From: Flavobacteriaceae bacterium LYZ1037
Lineage (GTDB): Bacteria; Bacteroidota; Bacteroidia; Flavobacteriales; Flavobacteriaceae
Direction: 5' to 3'
DNA: 64,000 bases
NCBI GenBank assembly: GCA_003144015.1
Contig: QFWS01000004.1
Location: forward strand, 300,622 to 364,621
Under the pieces are notes generated by a model. The model saw only the letters and a program-made list of their open reading frames with translations, ran no database searches and was not told the origin of the DNA. Numbering within the stretch: the first letter of the stretch is position 1; each line of letters begins with the position of its first letter. A program made the translations under genes and the position numbers. Positions 8,227 through 16,865 of the stretch are shown one piece after another.

Positions 8227-9498
8227 TTAATTGATGATGTTAAAACCAGTATATGGTATTAAAACTTCTGGAATTTCAATCCCATCTTTGGTTTGATAAT
8301 TTTCTAAAATACCAGCAAGAACTCTCGGTAAGGCAAGCGAACTTCCATTTAAAGTATGAGCCAATTCGTTTTTGCCTTCAGAATTTTTAAATCGCAGTTT
8401 GAGTCTGTTTGCTTGAAAGGTCTCAAAATTTGATACTGAAGAAATTTCTAACCATCTGTTTTGTGCTGTAGAAAACACTTCAAAATCGAAAGTCAATGCC
8501 GAAGTAAAGCCAATATCTCCACCACAAAGTCTTAAAATTCGATAAGGCAATTTAAGTTCTTGAAGTATGATTTTTATGTGATTAACCATTTCGTCTAAAG
8601 CCTGATAAGAACGATTTGGATGCTCTACGCGTAAAATTTCTACTTTATCAAATTGGTGCAATCTATTTAAACCCCTAACATGTGCACCATAACTTCCAGC
8701 CTCACGTCTAAAACAAGGTGTGTAACCTGTAATTCCAATAGGTAAATCGGTTTCATTTAAAAGAACGTCTCTAAAAATATTAGTTCCAGGAACCTCTGCC
8801 GTTGGTATTAAGTATAAGTTATCTTGGGTTACATGATACATCTGTCCTTCTTTATCAGGTAATTGTCCAGTACCAAAGCCTGAGGCTTCGTTAACCAAAA
8901 GAGGTAATTGATATTCTGTATAACCAGCAGCTGTATTTTTATCTAAAAAATAAGCAATTAATGCCCGTTGTAATCTAGCTCCTTTGCCTTTGTAAACAGG
9001 AAATCCTGCTCCTGTAATTTTGTTACCCAATTCGAAATCTATAATATCGTATTTTTTAGCTAATTCCCAGTGTGGAAGTGCTTCGCTATGTAACACAGGA
9101 ATGTCTCCTTCTTTAAATATTTCTTCGTTGTCATCTTCTGTAGAACCATTTGGTACAGTTGGATGTGGGACGTTTGGAATTTTATATAATAATTGGTTTA
9201 AAGATTCAATTGTGTTATTGAGTTTTTCTGTAAATTCTTTAGTAACCTCTTTAAGTTGTGTTGTTTTTTCTTTTAATACATTAGCTTCAGCAGTATTTCC
9301 AGATTTGTATAAGTTTCCAATTTCTTTAGAAATAGCATTTGATTCTGCCAAGGTATTATCTAATTGCGTTTGTAATTGTTTTCTGTCTTCATCTAAATTA
9401 ATCACGTCCTCAATCATTTGAGTCGCATCGATATTTCTAACGGCTAATCGTTTTATAACATCTTCCTTATTTTCTCTAATAAAAGGTACTTGTAGCAT
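8227..9498 (-). CDS. serS: Seryl-tRNA synthetase
   Basis: 423 residues, the usual bacterial length. The N-terminal long antiparallel coiled coil (about 30-105, rich in K/E/L) is the tRNA-Ser-binding arm. The class II catalytic core has motif 2 around CFRREAGSYGAHVRGLNRLHQF and motif 3 around GSSLALPRVLAGILENYQ. It charges tRNA-Ser, and tRNA-Sec if present. The start MLQVPFIRENKEDVIKRLA is the conserved N-terminus. It appears monocistronic, with its own terminator at 8145-8188. Confidence 0.97.
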   Translation of the reverse strand: MLQVPFIRENKEDVIKRLAVRNIDATQMIEDVINLDEDRKQLQTQLDNTLAESNAISKEIGNLYKSGNTAEANVLKEKTTQLKEVTKEFTEKLNNTIESLNQLLYKIPNVPHPTVPNGSTEDDNEEIFKEGDIPVLHSEALPHWELAKKYDIIDFELGNKITGAGFPVYKGKGARLQRALIAYFLDKNTAAGYTEYQLPLLVNEASGFGTGQLPDKEGQMYHVTQDNLYLIPTAEVPGTNIFRDVLLNETDLPIGITGYTPCFRREAGSYGAHVRGLNRLHQFDKVEILRVEHPNRSYQALDEMVNHIKIILQELKLPYRILRLCGGDIGFTSALTFDFEVFSTAQNRWLEISSVSNFETFQANRLKLRFKNSEGKNELAHTLNGSSLALPRVLAGILENYQTKDGIEIPEVLIPYTGFNIIN

Positions 9499-9543
9499 GT
9501 ATTGTTAATTTTAAGCGACAAATTTAATGAATTACTCAGTAAA

Positions 9544-10872
9544 TTAATCTTGATTTGAGGGTAAAATCCAATCGCTATGTTTAAAAACAGACCAAGGAAC
9601 AGCAGCCATGTCAACATCTGGATTGATAAGCTGTTTATAAGGCTTCCCATTAATTCTGATTTTACAATCGACATATACTGAAATATCCTCTCCTTTATTG
9701 GTGTAAACTTCTTTTAAGTGTTGCGAAAATTGCCAAATAACATCTGGTTTAGTAGATGCCAAATGAATTTGTTTATGACTTAGATAATCTTGAAGATTGA
9801 TAAATGTTGGTTTTTTAGTCTTATTATTTACTACTTTATAAACTGCATACCCTTGTTTAGAACGAAGCATCATTCTCCAAGAGAGTCTATGGCCTTCTTC
9901 TGTCCAAAGGACATCGTCTTTTATAAAATGATGTCTTAAAGGAAGCGCTATCTGAACGATAAAGTATATAGAGAAAATAGCTATTAATGTTTTTTTGTAT
10001 GAAGGAATAAGAATTTCCTTTTCAGTGTAAAAAGATTTCTTTTTTAAAAAGATTTGGTGAATGGTTCTAGGTTCAAAAAAGAATAGAGCAAATGCTAAAG
10101 ATAAATACGGGAAAATGCCCACTTGAAATACAATAGAATTAAATAAATGAAAGAAAATCGATATAAAAAATGCCCACTTTCTAGTTGGTTTATAAAGTAA
10201 TAATGGGATAATTAAACCATCGAATAAAATGCCTCCATAGGCTAAAAAATAGTGCAACCATTTTTCTTGTAACAACTCACCAACCAAGAAATAATGTTGT
10301 TTGCCTCTCATTAAGATTTCTATGAAAGAAGTGTTTAGCCAATCTGGATATAACTTAGCAATGGATGCATAGGTATAAACAATTAACATTTGTAAAATAA
10401 ATATTAATCGACACCAATTAGGCATGGAAATACTATTTATACTTGGGTTGTTTTTTGCATCTAAAGAATAATATCTATTTGCTGGTTGAAAAACCATGAA
10501 AGCACTAAGTAATATTAATAAATAATAGTGATTGTTATACGAAGCTTTTTGCATGAAGTAGGTTCCAGCCCACATGATTGTAAACATAAGAGCACTAAAC
10601 CGATATTTATAACCAAGCATAATCATTAAGCCAAACAATCCCATGACTATATAATACGCATACATGTAGTTGCCAGGTAATGGTTGTAGCCATTCGAAAC
10701 CTATAAAAGAAAAAGTAAATTCTGGATCAATAAGGGTTTTTTTTATCCATCCTGTAAAAATGGCACCAACAGACTCTAAAAAACACAACAGACCAAAAAT
10801 AATTCTAAACACGATTAGGGAACTATTGTCTATTTGTTTAAAGAGGAGTTTATCTATCATGATGCCTTTCAA
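9544..10872 (-). CDS. HTTM-domain (vitamin K gamma-carboxylase-like) membrane protein
   Basis: 442 residues. About the first 300 hold several hydrophobic helices with FRIIFGLLCFLESVGAIFTGWI, MQKASYNNHYYLLILLSAFM and LPLRHHF, the HTTM pattern shared with vitamin K-dependent gamma-carboxylase. The remainder is soluble and contains LSWRMMLRSKQGYAVY, also typical. The bacterial function is unsettled. Two starts are possible: ATG at 10872 or, more likely, ATG at 10860 (MIDKLLFKQ), which follows a GAAAGG stretch and overlaps the ribF stop by 11 bp. Either way it is translationally coupled to ribF. Confidence 0.8.
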   Translation of the reverse strand: MKGIMIDKLLFKQIDNSSLIVFRIIFGLLCFLESVGAIFTGWIKKTLIDPEFTFSFIGFEWLQPLPGNYMYAYYIVMGLFGLMIMLGYKYRFSALMFTIMWAGTYFMQKASYNNHYYLLILLSAFMVFQPANRYYSLDAKNNPSINSISMPNWCRLIFILQMLIVYTYASIAKLYPDWLNTSFIEILMRGKQHYFLVGELLQEKWLHYFLAYGGILFDGLIIPLLLYKPTRKWAFFISIFFHLFNSIVFQVGIFPYLSLAFALFFFEPRTIHQIFLKKKSFYTEKEILIPSYKKTLIAIFSIYFIVQIALPLRHHFIKDDVLWTEEGHRLSWRMMLRSKQGYAVYKVVNNKTKKPTFINLQDYLSHKQIHLASTKPDVIWQFSQHLKEVYTNKGEDISVYVDCKIRINGKPYKQLINPDVDMAAVPWSVFKHSDWILPSNQD

Positions 10873-11788
10873 TAAAATTCATAGAAGTTTCTTTGTCTTT
10901 TTGTAATTGCATTTTAAGTTCTTTAACCGAATCGAATTTTTGCTCGTCTCTAATTCTATCTAAAAGTTTTATAGTTAATATTTCATCATAGATAGTTTGA
11001 TTAAAATCAAACAAATGTATTTCTATAGATTGTTTGTTGTTTGAATCTATGGTTGGATTTAGTCCTATATTCATCATGCCATAAACTACTTGATTAAGAA
11101 TTGTAGTTTTAGCAATATAGACCCCTTGTTTTGGGATTAGTTTATAGGTTTCTTTTATATCGAGGTTAGCAGTTGGAAATCCTATGGTATTGCCTAACCC
11201 TTTACCTTTAACCACCTTTCCAGTAAGTATAAAACTATCTCCTAAATACTTGTTGGCTGTTTGTATATCGCCATCAGCTAAAGCATTTCTAATTTTTGTA
11301 GAGCTTACAGAGACCTCATTAATATCTTGTGCAGAGATTTCTTCTACATCAAAGTTGTATTGTTTGCCAAAAGCTTTTAAATCGTCAATGTTGGCTGAAC
11401 GGTTTCTGCCAAAATGGTGATCGTAACCAATGATAATTTTTTTAGCATGAAGTTGCTTGATTAATATTTCTGATACAAATGCTTCGGCAGAAATACGTGA
11501 AAATTCTTTGGTGAATTTTTTAATAACCAACACATCTAAACCAAGTTGTTCTAAAATAGAACTTCTTTCGTCTATGGTATTAAGAAGTTTGATATTAGCA
11601 TCTTTTTGCAAGACCATTCTTGGGTGAGGAAAAAAAGTTAAAACCACAGATTTTAAATTACTTTTATTAGCTGTGTTTACAATCCTTTCGATAATTTTTC
11701 GATGTCCAATATGGACACCATCAAAAGTTCCAATGGTAACCACTGTTTTCGAGTTAAAATCTGAGGGTAAGGAATCAAAAATTTTCAA
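10850..11788 (-). CDS. ribF: Bifunctional riboflavin kinase / FMN adenylyltransferase
   Basis: 312 residues. The N-terminal FAD synthetase domain has the GTFDGVHIGHRKI nucleotide-binding motif near residue 20 and the later SSTKIRNAL motif. The C-terminal riboflavin kinase domain has GKGLGNTIGFPTANLDI. The enzyme converts riboflavin to FMN and FMN to FAD in the cytoplasm. The length is normal and no key motif is missing. The gene overlaps the start of the HTTM gene downstream. Confidence 0.95.
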   Translation of the reverse strand: MKIFDSLPSDFNSKTVVTIGTFDGVHIGHRKIIERIVNTANKSNLKSVVLTFFPHPRMVLQKDANIKLLNTIDERSSILEQLGLDVLVIKKFTKEFSRISAEAFVSEILIKQLHAKKIIIGYDHHFGRNRSANIDDLKAFGKQYNFDVEEISAQDINEVSVSSTKIRNALADGDIQTANKYLGDSFILTGKVVKGKGLGNTIGFPTANLDIKETYKLIPKQGVYIAKTTILNQVVYGMMNIGLNPTIDSNNKQSIEIHLFDFNQTIYDEILTIKLLDRIRDEQKFDSVKELKMQLQKDKETSMNFIERHHDR

Positions 11789-11815
11789 ACGTCTTATTAT
11801 TTCTTCAAAAATAAA

Positions 11816-11847
11816 AAAAGAGGATTGATAAACATCAATCCTCTTTT
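11816..11847 (-). terminator. Rho-independent terminator after the M43 protease gene
   Basis: Perfect 14-bp stem AAAAGAGGATTGAT / ATCAATCCTCTTTT with a 4-nt loop (11830-11833), about 20 bp past the protease stop. On the minus strand it is followed by a long T run. It separates the protease from ribF. Confidence 0.9.
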
Positions 11848-11868
11848 AAGTTTATTTAGTATTAAGGT

Positions 11869-13998
11869 TTATTTCTTAATAAAAGGTAAAGAAACTTGAT
11901 TAGATTCTTTAGAAACTTTAATAAAATACATACCGTTACTTAAGCTAGATGTATTTATTGTTAAATCTGCTTGAGTAGAAATCTTGTTACTAAGCACTAC
12001 TTGACCTAACATGTTATAAACAGCATAAGCATCTGGAACGTTATTATTAGTTGCTTTTATTGTTAATACATTCGAAGTTGGATTTGGGTATATTCCAATA
12101 CTATTTAATCCAAATTCATCTACACTTAAAGAGCCTAATACATTTACAGAATAATCTTCAACTTCTGCATCGTGATTATTTTCACAAGAAGTCGCAGCAC
12201 TAAAATATTTTGTAGTAACTCGCATGGTTGTATTTCCTAATACAGCATCGCTAGGTACTGTTATTGCCAACGGAGAATTACTTGTAGGTTGATTGCTTAA
12301 ACCTGTGCCACCACCTAAGTCATATTCTTCACCAGCATCATCAAAGCTACAGTTTTGATTCCAATCAATCCAAACAGTTGTTATACATGGCCAATTTCCA
12401 TCAGTATCTATATTGACAGTTAAGTCATAAGATTCTTCTCTTGCTATATCTGTAGATAGTCCAGTAAAATCACTGTATCCATTATCTCCTCCAGGGTTAT
12501 TGTTTAAGTTGCTAATTGTGTTAAAAACAACACCAGTAGTACTAGTAAGATAAGTATCTGTTTCGTTTCCAATCGACACACAAGCACCACCATTAAAAGT
12601 ATTGCTTTCAGATGCGTTATCATTAGATGTATTCATATCTGTTCCACCATTAGGAGCAGATAATTCCACATAAAAAGTATGAGCCCCAGAAGTAGTAATT
12701 ATTTCTGGTAAAGAAATGATTTCAAATTCATTAATATCTAATGATCCCGACCAGTTATAATTTACTGGTGTATCAGCATCAAGGTAATAGCTTATTGTTG
12801 CAGAAGTTAATGTGTTATTTCCAGCATTAGTAAGTCTAACATCTGGAGTTAAAGATTGTGTAGAACAATCAACAATATTTAAATCTTCTATATTCAATCT
12901 ACCATCTAAATCATAAACCATTGCAGGTTGACATGCATTAGATGTCACTAAAGTCATTCTATTAGGTGAGTTAGCCATTACAGCAAGAATTCTTGTTTTT
13001 TGATCATTAGTAAATGTATTCATACAGGTGTCATCTGAATAATCCATATAGTTTTCAACCATATCAGGACCGTCACCAGTACAAGAATCTACACCTGTTG
13101 CACATCCAAAGTTTGAACCAGAAGCTGCTGGCGTATCTGCACAGTAATCATCTACAGAACATCCACCATCACCCCAAATGTGGTGTAAGCCTATCCAATG
13201 CCCTATTTCATGTGTCAATGTTCTTCCACGAGCATAAGCTCCACCTGCAGGGTTAGGCATAGCCTCAGAACCAACAGATGAGTTAAGAACTACAACACCA
13301 TCAGTATTTGAAGGACCACCAGGATACATAGGTATTCCAGCACCAGTAGGGAACTGAGCATAACCCAATAATCCACCACCTAAGTTAGCAACCCATACAT
13401 TCAAATAGCGTGTAGGGTCCCATTGTGTAGCTTGTTTTATACCACCATCCATACTTCCTTGACTTTGACCTGCATCACCATAATCTAAAACACGGTTAAT
13501 ACCGTTTTCAGACATGGCTAAACCGTTAGGGTCTTGTTGTGCTAAGCAAAATCTAACATCTGTATCAACAGCTTGGGCATATGGGCTATTATCCATATTA
13601 CCAAAATCAATATTTAATTGATCTAATTGTGCTTGTATTAAAGCTTCAGATATATTATCTGCACCAGAACCATCTGTTAATACATGAAATACTATTGGAA
13701 TCGTTATTGTTGATCCTCTTCCATTAGCTAGTAAAGCTTTAGTTTCTTCAACTTTAGGTGCTAACCAGCTTTCAAATTCTTCAGTTGTTTCTCTGTATGG
13801 GAATTTGGCTTGAAGTGCTCTTTCGTATTCTGTTGATCCACAGCGTATAACTCCGGTTTCTTCAACACTTCTTTGGTTGTCAATAGTTAATTCTTGACCA
13901 AAGATTTTTTTTGCGGTTTTATTTTTTTCTTGTGCCAACAAGAAAACAGGCATGCAAAAGAAGGTTAAAATAATAAACCTTGATGTAATTTTTTTCAT
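11869..13998 (-). CDS. Secreted M43 zinc metalloprotease with GEVED domain and T9SS sorting domain
   Basis: 709 residues. A signal peptide (about 1-22) precedes a pro-region, then a pappalysin/M43-type catalytic domain with the extended zinc motif HEIGHWIGLHH at 263-273 and the following Cys-rich GGCSVDDYCADTP. A CARDB-like Ig segment is seen around 370-470, and a GEVED-type domain around 540-620 (VWIDWNQNCSFDDAGEEYDLG, AEVEDYSVNV). The last 75 residues start with GIYPNPTSNVLTI and end SLPFIKK, a type A T9SS sorting domain. The enzyme is therefore exported across the outer membrane by the gliding-linked type IX system and probably degrades environmental protein. It is monocistronic. Confidence 0.9.
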   Translation of the reverse strand: MKKITSRFIILTFFCMPVFLLAQEKNKTAKKIFGQELTIDNQRSVEETGVIRCGSTEYERALQAKFPYRETTEEFESWLAPKVEETKALLANGRGSTITIPIVFHVLTDGSGADNISEALIQAQLDQLNIDFGNMDNSPYAQAVDTDVRFCLAQQDPNGLAMSENGINRVLDYGDAGQSQGSMDGGIKQATQWDPTRYLNVWVANLGGGLLGYAQFPTGAGIPMYPGGPSNTDGVVVLNSSVGSEAMPNPAGGAYARGRTLTHEIGHWIGLHHIWGDGGCSVDDYCADTPAASGSNFGCATGVDSCTGDGPDMVENYMDYSDDTCMNTFTNDQKTRILAVMANSPNRMTLVTSNACQPAMVYDLDGRLNIEDLNIVDCSTQSLTPDVRLTNAGNNTLTSATISYYLDADTPVNYNWSGSLDINEFEIISLPEIITTSGAHTFYVELSAPNGGTDMNTSNDNASESNTFNGGACVSIGNETDTYLTSTTGVVFNTISNLNNNPGGDNGYSDFTGLSTDIAREESYDLTVNIDTDGNWPCITTVWIDWNQNCSFDDAGEEYDLGGGTGLSNQPTSNSPLAITVPSDAVLGNTTMRVTTKYFSAATSCENNHDAEVEDYSVNVLGSLSVDEFGLNSIGIYPNPTSNVLTIKATNNNVPDAYAVYNMLGQVVLSNKISTQADLTINTSSLSNGMYFIKVSKESNQVSLPFIKK

Positions 13999-14169
13999 AA
14001 TAGACTAATTAATTAGTTGTTTAAGAGTATAAGGAAGTAAATTTAAATAAAAATCATAAGATTATTATAAAAAAACAGACCAAATCATATGATTAATTCA
14101 GGATAATGTAAAATTTTAACATAAAACAGGTGGCTTATTGTGGGTAAAATACAAAATTTGCTGTTTTTT

Positions 14170-14805
14170 TTATTTCCCATTAAAAGTATTCATGGTATTA
14201 TTTATGCCTGCAGTACCAAAAGATTTAATTAATTCTATGGACTTGTCTAAGCGTTCGGGAAGGGTTTTATTTTCTTCTTCATCCCATTCTCCAAGGACAT
14301 AATCTACTTGATTTCCTTTGCTAAACTCATTGCTAATACCAAATCGATATCTATTATATTTTGTGGTATTTAGTTTTTCCTGAATATCTTTTAAGCCGTT
14401 GTGTCCACCATCACTACCTTTTGTCTTTAAACGAATAGATCCAAAAGGTAAGTTTAAATCGTCTGTAATTATTAGTAGATTTTCTAAAGGGATTTTTTCT
14501 TTTGTGAGCCAATAAAGGACCGACTTACCGCTTAAGTTCATATACGTACTTGGCTTTAATAGAATAAAAGTTCTTCCTTTAAACTTGTAGGTAGTTAAGT
14601 CTCCTAGTTTTTGAGTTTCAAAAATAAGATCTTCTTTATATGCTAAATAATCTAATATTTTGAACCCTATGTTATGTCTTGTGTTTGTGTATTTTTCGCC
14701 AATATTGCCAAGGCCTACTATTAAAAACTTTTTCATGGAATTTGTTTCTTCTATAATTACAGGAGTTTTCTTTTTGCTAAATAATTTTTTTAGAAAATGA
14801 CACAT
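14170..14805 (-). CDS. pth: Peptidyl-tRNA hydrolase
   Basis: The core from Met24 (MKKFLIVGLGNIGEKY) is a complete Pth: catalytic His44 in NTRHNIGF, the KPSTYMNLSG segment, LITDDLNLP and GGHNGLKDI. It frees tRNA from prematurely released peptidyl-tRNA. The frame extends 23 residues upstream (start MCHFLKKLFSKKK at 14805), a basic amphipathic extension. The alternative start at 14736 gives the canonical length of 188. I list the longer frame because I recall similar extensions in flavobacterial Pth annotations, but the choice is open. It follows the rplY terminator. Confidence 0.93.
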   Translation of the reverse strand: MCHFLKKLFSKKKTPVIIEETNSMKKFLIVGLGNIGEKYTNTRHNIGFKILDYLAYKEDLIFETQKLGDLTTYKFKGRTFILLKPSTYMNLSGKSVLYWLTKEKIPLENLLIITDDLNLPFGSIRLKTKGSDGGHNGLKDIQEKLNTTKYNRYRFGISNEFSKGNQVDYVLGEWDEEENKTLPERLDKSIELIKSFGTAGINNTMNTFNGK

Positions 14806-14829
14806 GTTATAGATTTGTGTAAAAATAAA

Positions 14830-14859
14830 AAAAGCATTCTGAATTTTCAGAATGCTTTT
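14830..14859 (-). terminator. Rho-independent terminator after rplY
   Basis: Stem AAAAGCATTCTG / CAGAATGCTTTT (14830-14841 and 14848-14859) with a 6-nt loop, starting 25 bp past the rplY stop. A T-rich tail follows on the minus strand (A-run at 14821-14833). Confidence 0.9.
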
Positions 14860-14883
14860 AATTAAGTTAATATTTGCTTAAGT

Positions 14884-15534
14884 CTATTCTTGAGATTCAG
14901 CAGCTACTTCTGGAGTTTCTCCTCCTTCAGCAGTTCCTTCAGCTCCTTCAGCATCTTCATCATCATCTTCGGCAGCAACAACCATTGCAGCTCTAGCACG
15001 TTTAATTTGACAAACAACCGTATTGTCTGTATGCATGATGTTGAAAGCTTCGTTTTCTAAAGCAGTGACATATAATTTGTTTCCAATTTTTAAATCTGTA
15101 ATATCTACTTCAATAAAATCTGGTAAATTTTTAGGTAAAGCTTTAATACGCAATTTACGAGCATTCTTACGTAAAACACCACCAGCTTTAACACCTTTAG
15201 AATTTCCAATAAAATGAACAGGAATTTCCATCATGATTGGTTTATCTTCAAATAGTTGATAAAAATCAATGTGTAAAATTTTGTCTGTTACAGGGTGAAA
15301 CTGAATATCTTGCATGATAGCATTAAAAGTTTCGCCATTTTCTAAAGCAATTGCAACTGTATGCGCATTAGCCGTATATACTAGTTTTGAAAAGGCTAAC
15401 TCATCAGCTGTAAAATGAACTGGTTTGTCTCCTCCGTATAATACGCAAGGAACCTGACCAGCATTACGTAAGGCTTTTGTTGCTTTTTTGCCTACGCTTT
15501 CTCTTTGAGATCCGTTGATTGTAATTGATTTCAT
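14884..15534 (-). CDS. rplY: 50S ribosomal protein L25, long (Ctc/TL5) form
   Basis: 216 residues. The N-terminal L25 beta-barrel ([33 protein letters not shown]) binds 5S rRNA. A C-terminal TL5 beta domain (about 95-185, with [25 protein letters not shown]) and an acidic, low-complexity tail rich in E, D, A and G (about 190-216) follow. The acidic tail is typical of the long form in Bacteroidota. Its position between prs and pth is a common bacterial arrangement. Confidence 0.95.
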   Translation of the reverse strand: MKSITINGSQRESVGKKATKALRNAGQVPCVLYGGDKPVHFTADELAFSKLVYTANAHTVAIALENGETFNAIMQDIQFHPVTDKILHIDFYQLFEDKPIMMEIPVHFIGNSKGVKAGGVLRKNARKLRIKALPKNLPDFIEVDITDLKIGNKLYVTALENEAFNIMHTDNTVVCQIKRARAAMVVAAEDDDEDAEGAEGTAEGGETPEVAAESQE

Positions 15535-15610
15535 TTAAAATTTATTTATTATTAATTATTACTCTTATTTAAAACCTTTTCTTCTTTCTATTTGTGAAGA
15601 TTGGTAGGGT

Positions 15611-16552
15611 TTACATGATAAATTTAGAACTAATTGATTTGTTGTAATGCACATTATGCATCACATCTGCAAAAAGATCTGCACAGCTTAATACACGTAT
15701 TTTGCTGTTTTTTTGTTTTAGAGGAATAGAATCTGTTACAATTAATTCTTCTAGTTTAGAATTATCAATTCTTTCGTAAGCATTACCAGATAAAATTGGA
15801 TGAGTACAAATGGCACGAACACTCAACGCTCCTCGTTCCATCATTAAATCGGCTGCTTTTGTTAACGTTCCAGCCGTATCTACCATATCATCTACTAAAA
15901 CCACATTTTTGCCAGTAACATCTCCAATTAATTCCATATGAGAAATAACATTGGCTTTTGCTCTTTGTTTGTAGCAGATAACTACGTCGCTTCCTAAAGC
16001 TTTGGAATATGCATAGGCTCTTTTAGAACCTCCCATATCTGGCGATGCAATGGTTAAATTATCTAGGTTTAAACTTTGTAAGTATGGTAAAAATATTGTG
16101 GATGCAAATAAATGATCCACAGGTTTTTCAAAAAAACCTTGGATTTGATCTGCATGTAAATCCATGGTTATAATTCTAGTAGCTCCAGCCACTTCCAACA
16201 TTTTAGCTACTAATTTAGCTGCAATAGGTACTCTAGGCTTGTCTTTTCTATCTTGTCTTGCCCAGCCAAAGTATGGTAAAACAGCTGTAATGTGTCTAGC
16301 CGATGCTCTTTTTGCAGCATCAATCATTAACAGCATTTCCATTAAATTTTCAGGGCCTGGATGTGTGGAACCTATTATAAAAATACGCGTCCCTCTTATT
16401 GATTCTTCATAAGATGGTTGAAACTCACCATCGCTATAAGTAGAGGTTATTACATTGCCTAATGGAACACCAAAAGCACCTGCAATTTGAATAGCAAGTT
16501 CCTTACTTTGTGTACACGTAAAAATTTTAGCTTCTGTACTTACGTTTGGCAT
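15611..16552 (-). CDS. prs: Ribose-phosphate pyrophosphokinase
   Basis: 313 residues. The flexible-loop segment FGWARQDRKDKPR, the Mg-binding TMDLHADQIQGFF and the PRPP loop VVLVDDMVDTAGTLTKAA are all intact. The enzyme makes PRPP from ribose 5-phosphate and ATP for nucleotide, His and Trp synthesis. Start MPNVSTEAKIFTCTQSKELA is standard. It lies 76 bp upstream of rplY on the same strand, with no terminator between, so both are probably co-transcribed. Confidence 0.97.
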   Translation of the reverse strand: MPNVSTEAKIFTCTQSKELAIQIAGAFGVPLGNVITSTYSDGEFQPSYEESIRGTRIFIIGSTHPGPENLMEMLLMIDAAKRASARHITAVLPYFGWARQDRKDKPRVPIAAKLVAKMLEVAGATRIITMDLHADQIQGFFEKPVDHLFASTIFLPYLQSLNLDNLTIASPDMGGSKRAYAYSKALGSDVVICYKQRAKANVISHMELIGDVTGKNVVLVDDMVDTAGTLTKAADLMMERGALSVRAICTHPILSGNAYERIDNSKLEELIVTDSIPLKQKNSKIRVLSCADLFADVMHNVHYNKSISSKFIM

Positions 16553-16655
16553 TGTTAAAGGATTGTTTTATAACGAATTAAACCGGTTTTGTTAAACGAG
16601 GTGCAAATTTAGGAATTTATTTCAACTCCAAAAGCATAAAAGAGACTATTTTTAA

Positions 16656-16685
16656 TTGTTTGTCCTATTTTATTTTCTAATTTTG
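16656..16685 (+). promoter_or_regulatory. Bacteroidota-type promoter for tRNA-Leu
   Basis: TTG (16656-16658), 19 bp, then TAATTTTG (16678-16685). This fits the Flavobacterium/Bacteroides consensus TTG-N19-TAnnTTTG exactly. The tRNA 5' end at 16699 is 13 bp further on, leaving room for a short leader. Confidence 0.7.
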
Positions 16686-16698
16686 CATTCTATAATTT

Positions 16699-16780
16699 GC
16701 TCAAGTGGCGGAATTGGTAGACGCGCTGGATTCAAAATCCAGTGACTTTGGTCGTGTGGGTTCGATTCCCACCTTGAGTA
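16699..16780 (+). tRNA. tRNA-Leu (anticodon CAA)
   Basis: An 82-nt class II tRNA. The acceptor stem GCTCAAG pairs with CTTGAGT (16773-16779), with G1-T72 as a wobble pair and A73 as discriminator. The anticodon arm CTGGA-TTCAAAA-TCCAG gives anticodon CAA. There is a long variable arm (TGACTTTGGTCGT) and a T arm GTGGG-TTCGATT-CCCAC. CCA is not encoded. It has its own promoter and terminator. Confidence 0.95.
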
Positions 16781-16786
16781 CAACTT

Positions 16787-16826
16787 AAAACCTCAATTTA
16801 TTTTCAACAAAATAATTGAGGTTTTT
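16787..16826 (+). terminator. Terminator after tRNA-Leu
   Basis: Stem AAAACCTCAATT / AATTGAGGTTTT (16787-16798 and 16814-16825) with a 15-nt loop and a T run. It begins 7 bp after the tRNA and could also stop the converging TolC transcript. Confidence 0.85.
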
Positions 16827-16865
16827 GTATGTAATAATGTGTTGTTAAACTATAGATTGATTGTT

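Noticed and set aside
9020..9421. 133-codon frame on the plus strand inside serS
   Set aside because: It is antisense to a complete serS with intact motifs; low-complexity Ser/Cys-rich product, no signal or family pattern.
9453..9674. 73-codon minus-strand frame between serS and the HTTM gene
   Set aside because: It overlaps the HTTM 3' end and the serS start in a different frame; AT-rich hydrophobic composition, no supporting context.
14074..14098. Palindrome AATCATATGATT in the gap between pth and the M43 protease gene
   Set aside because: A single 12-bp AT-rich palindrome in a 171-bp gap without a second copy or a linked promoter; chance is likely.
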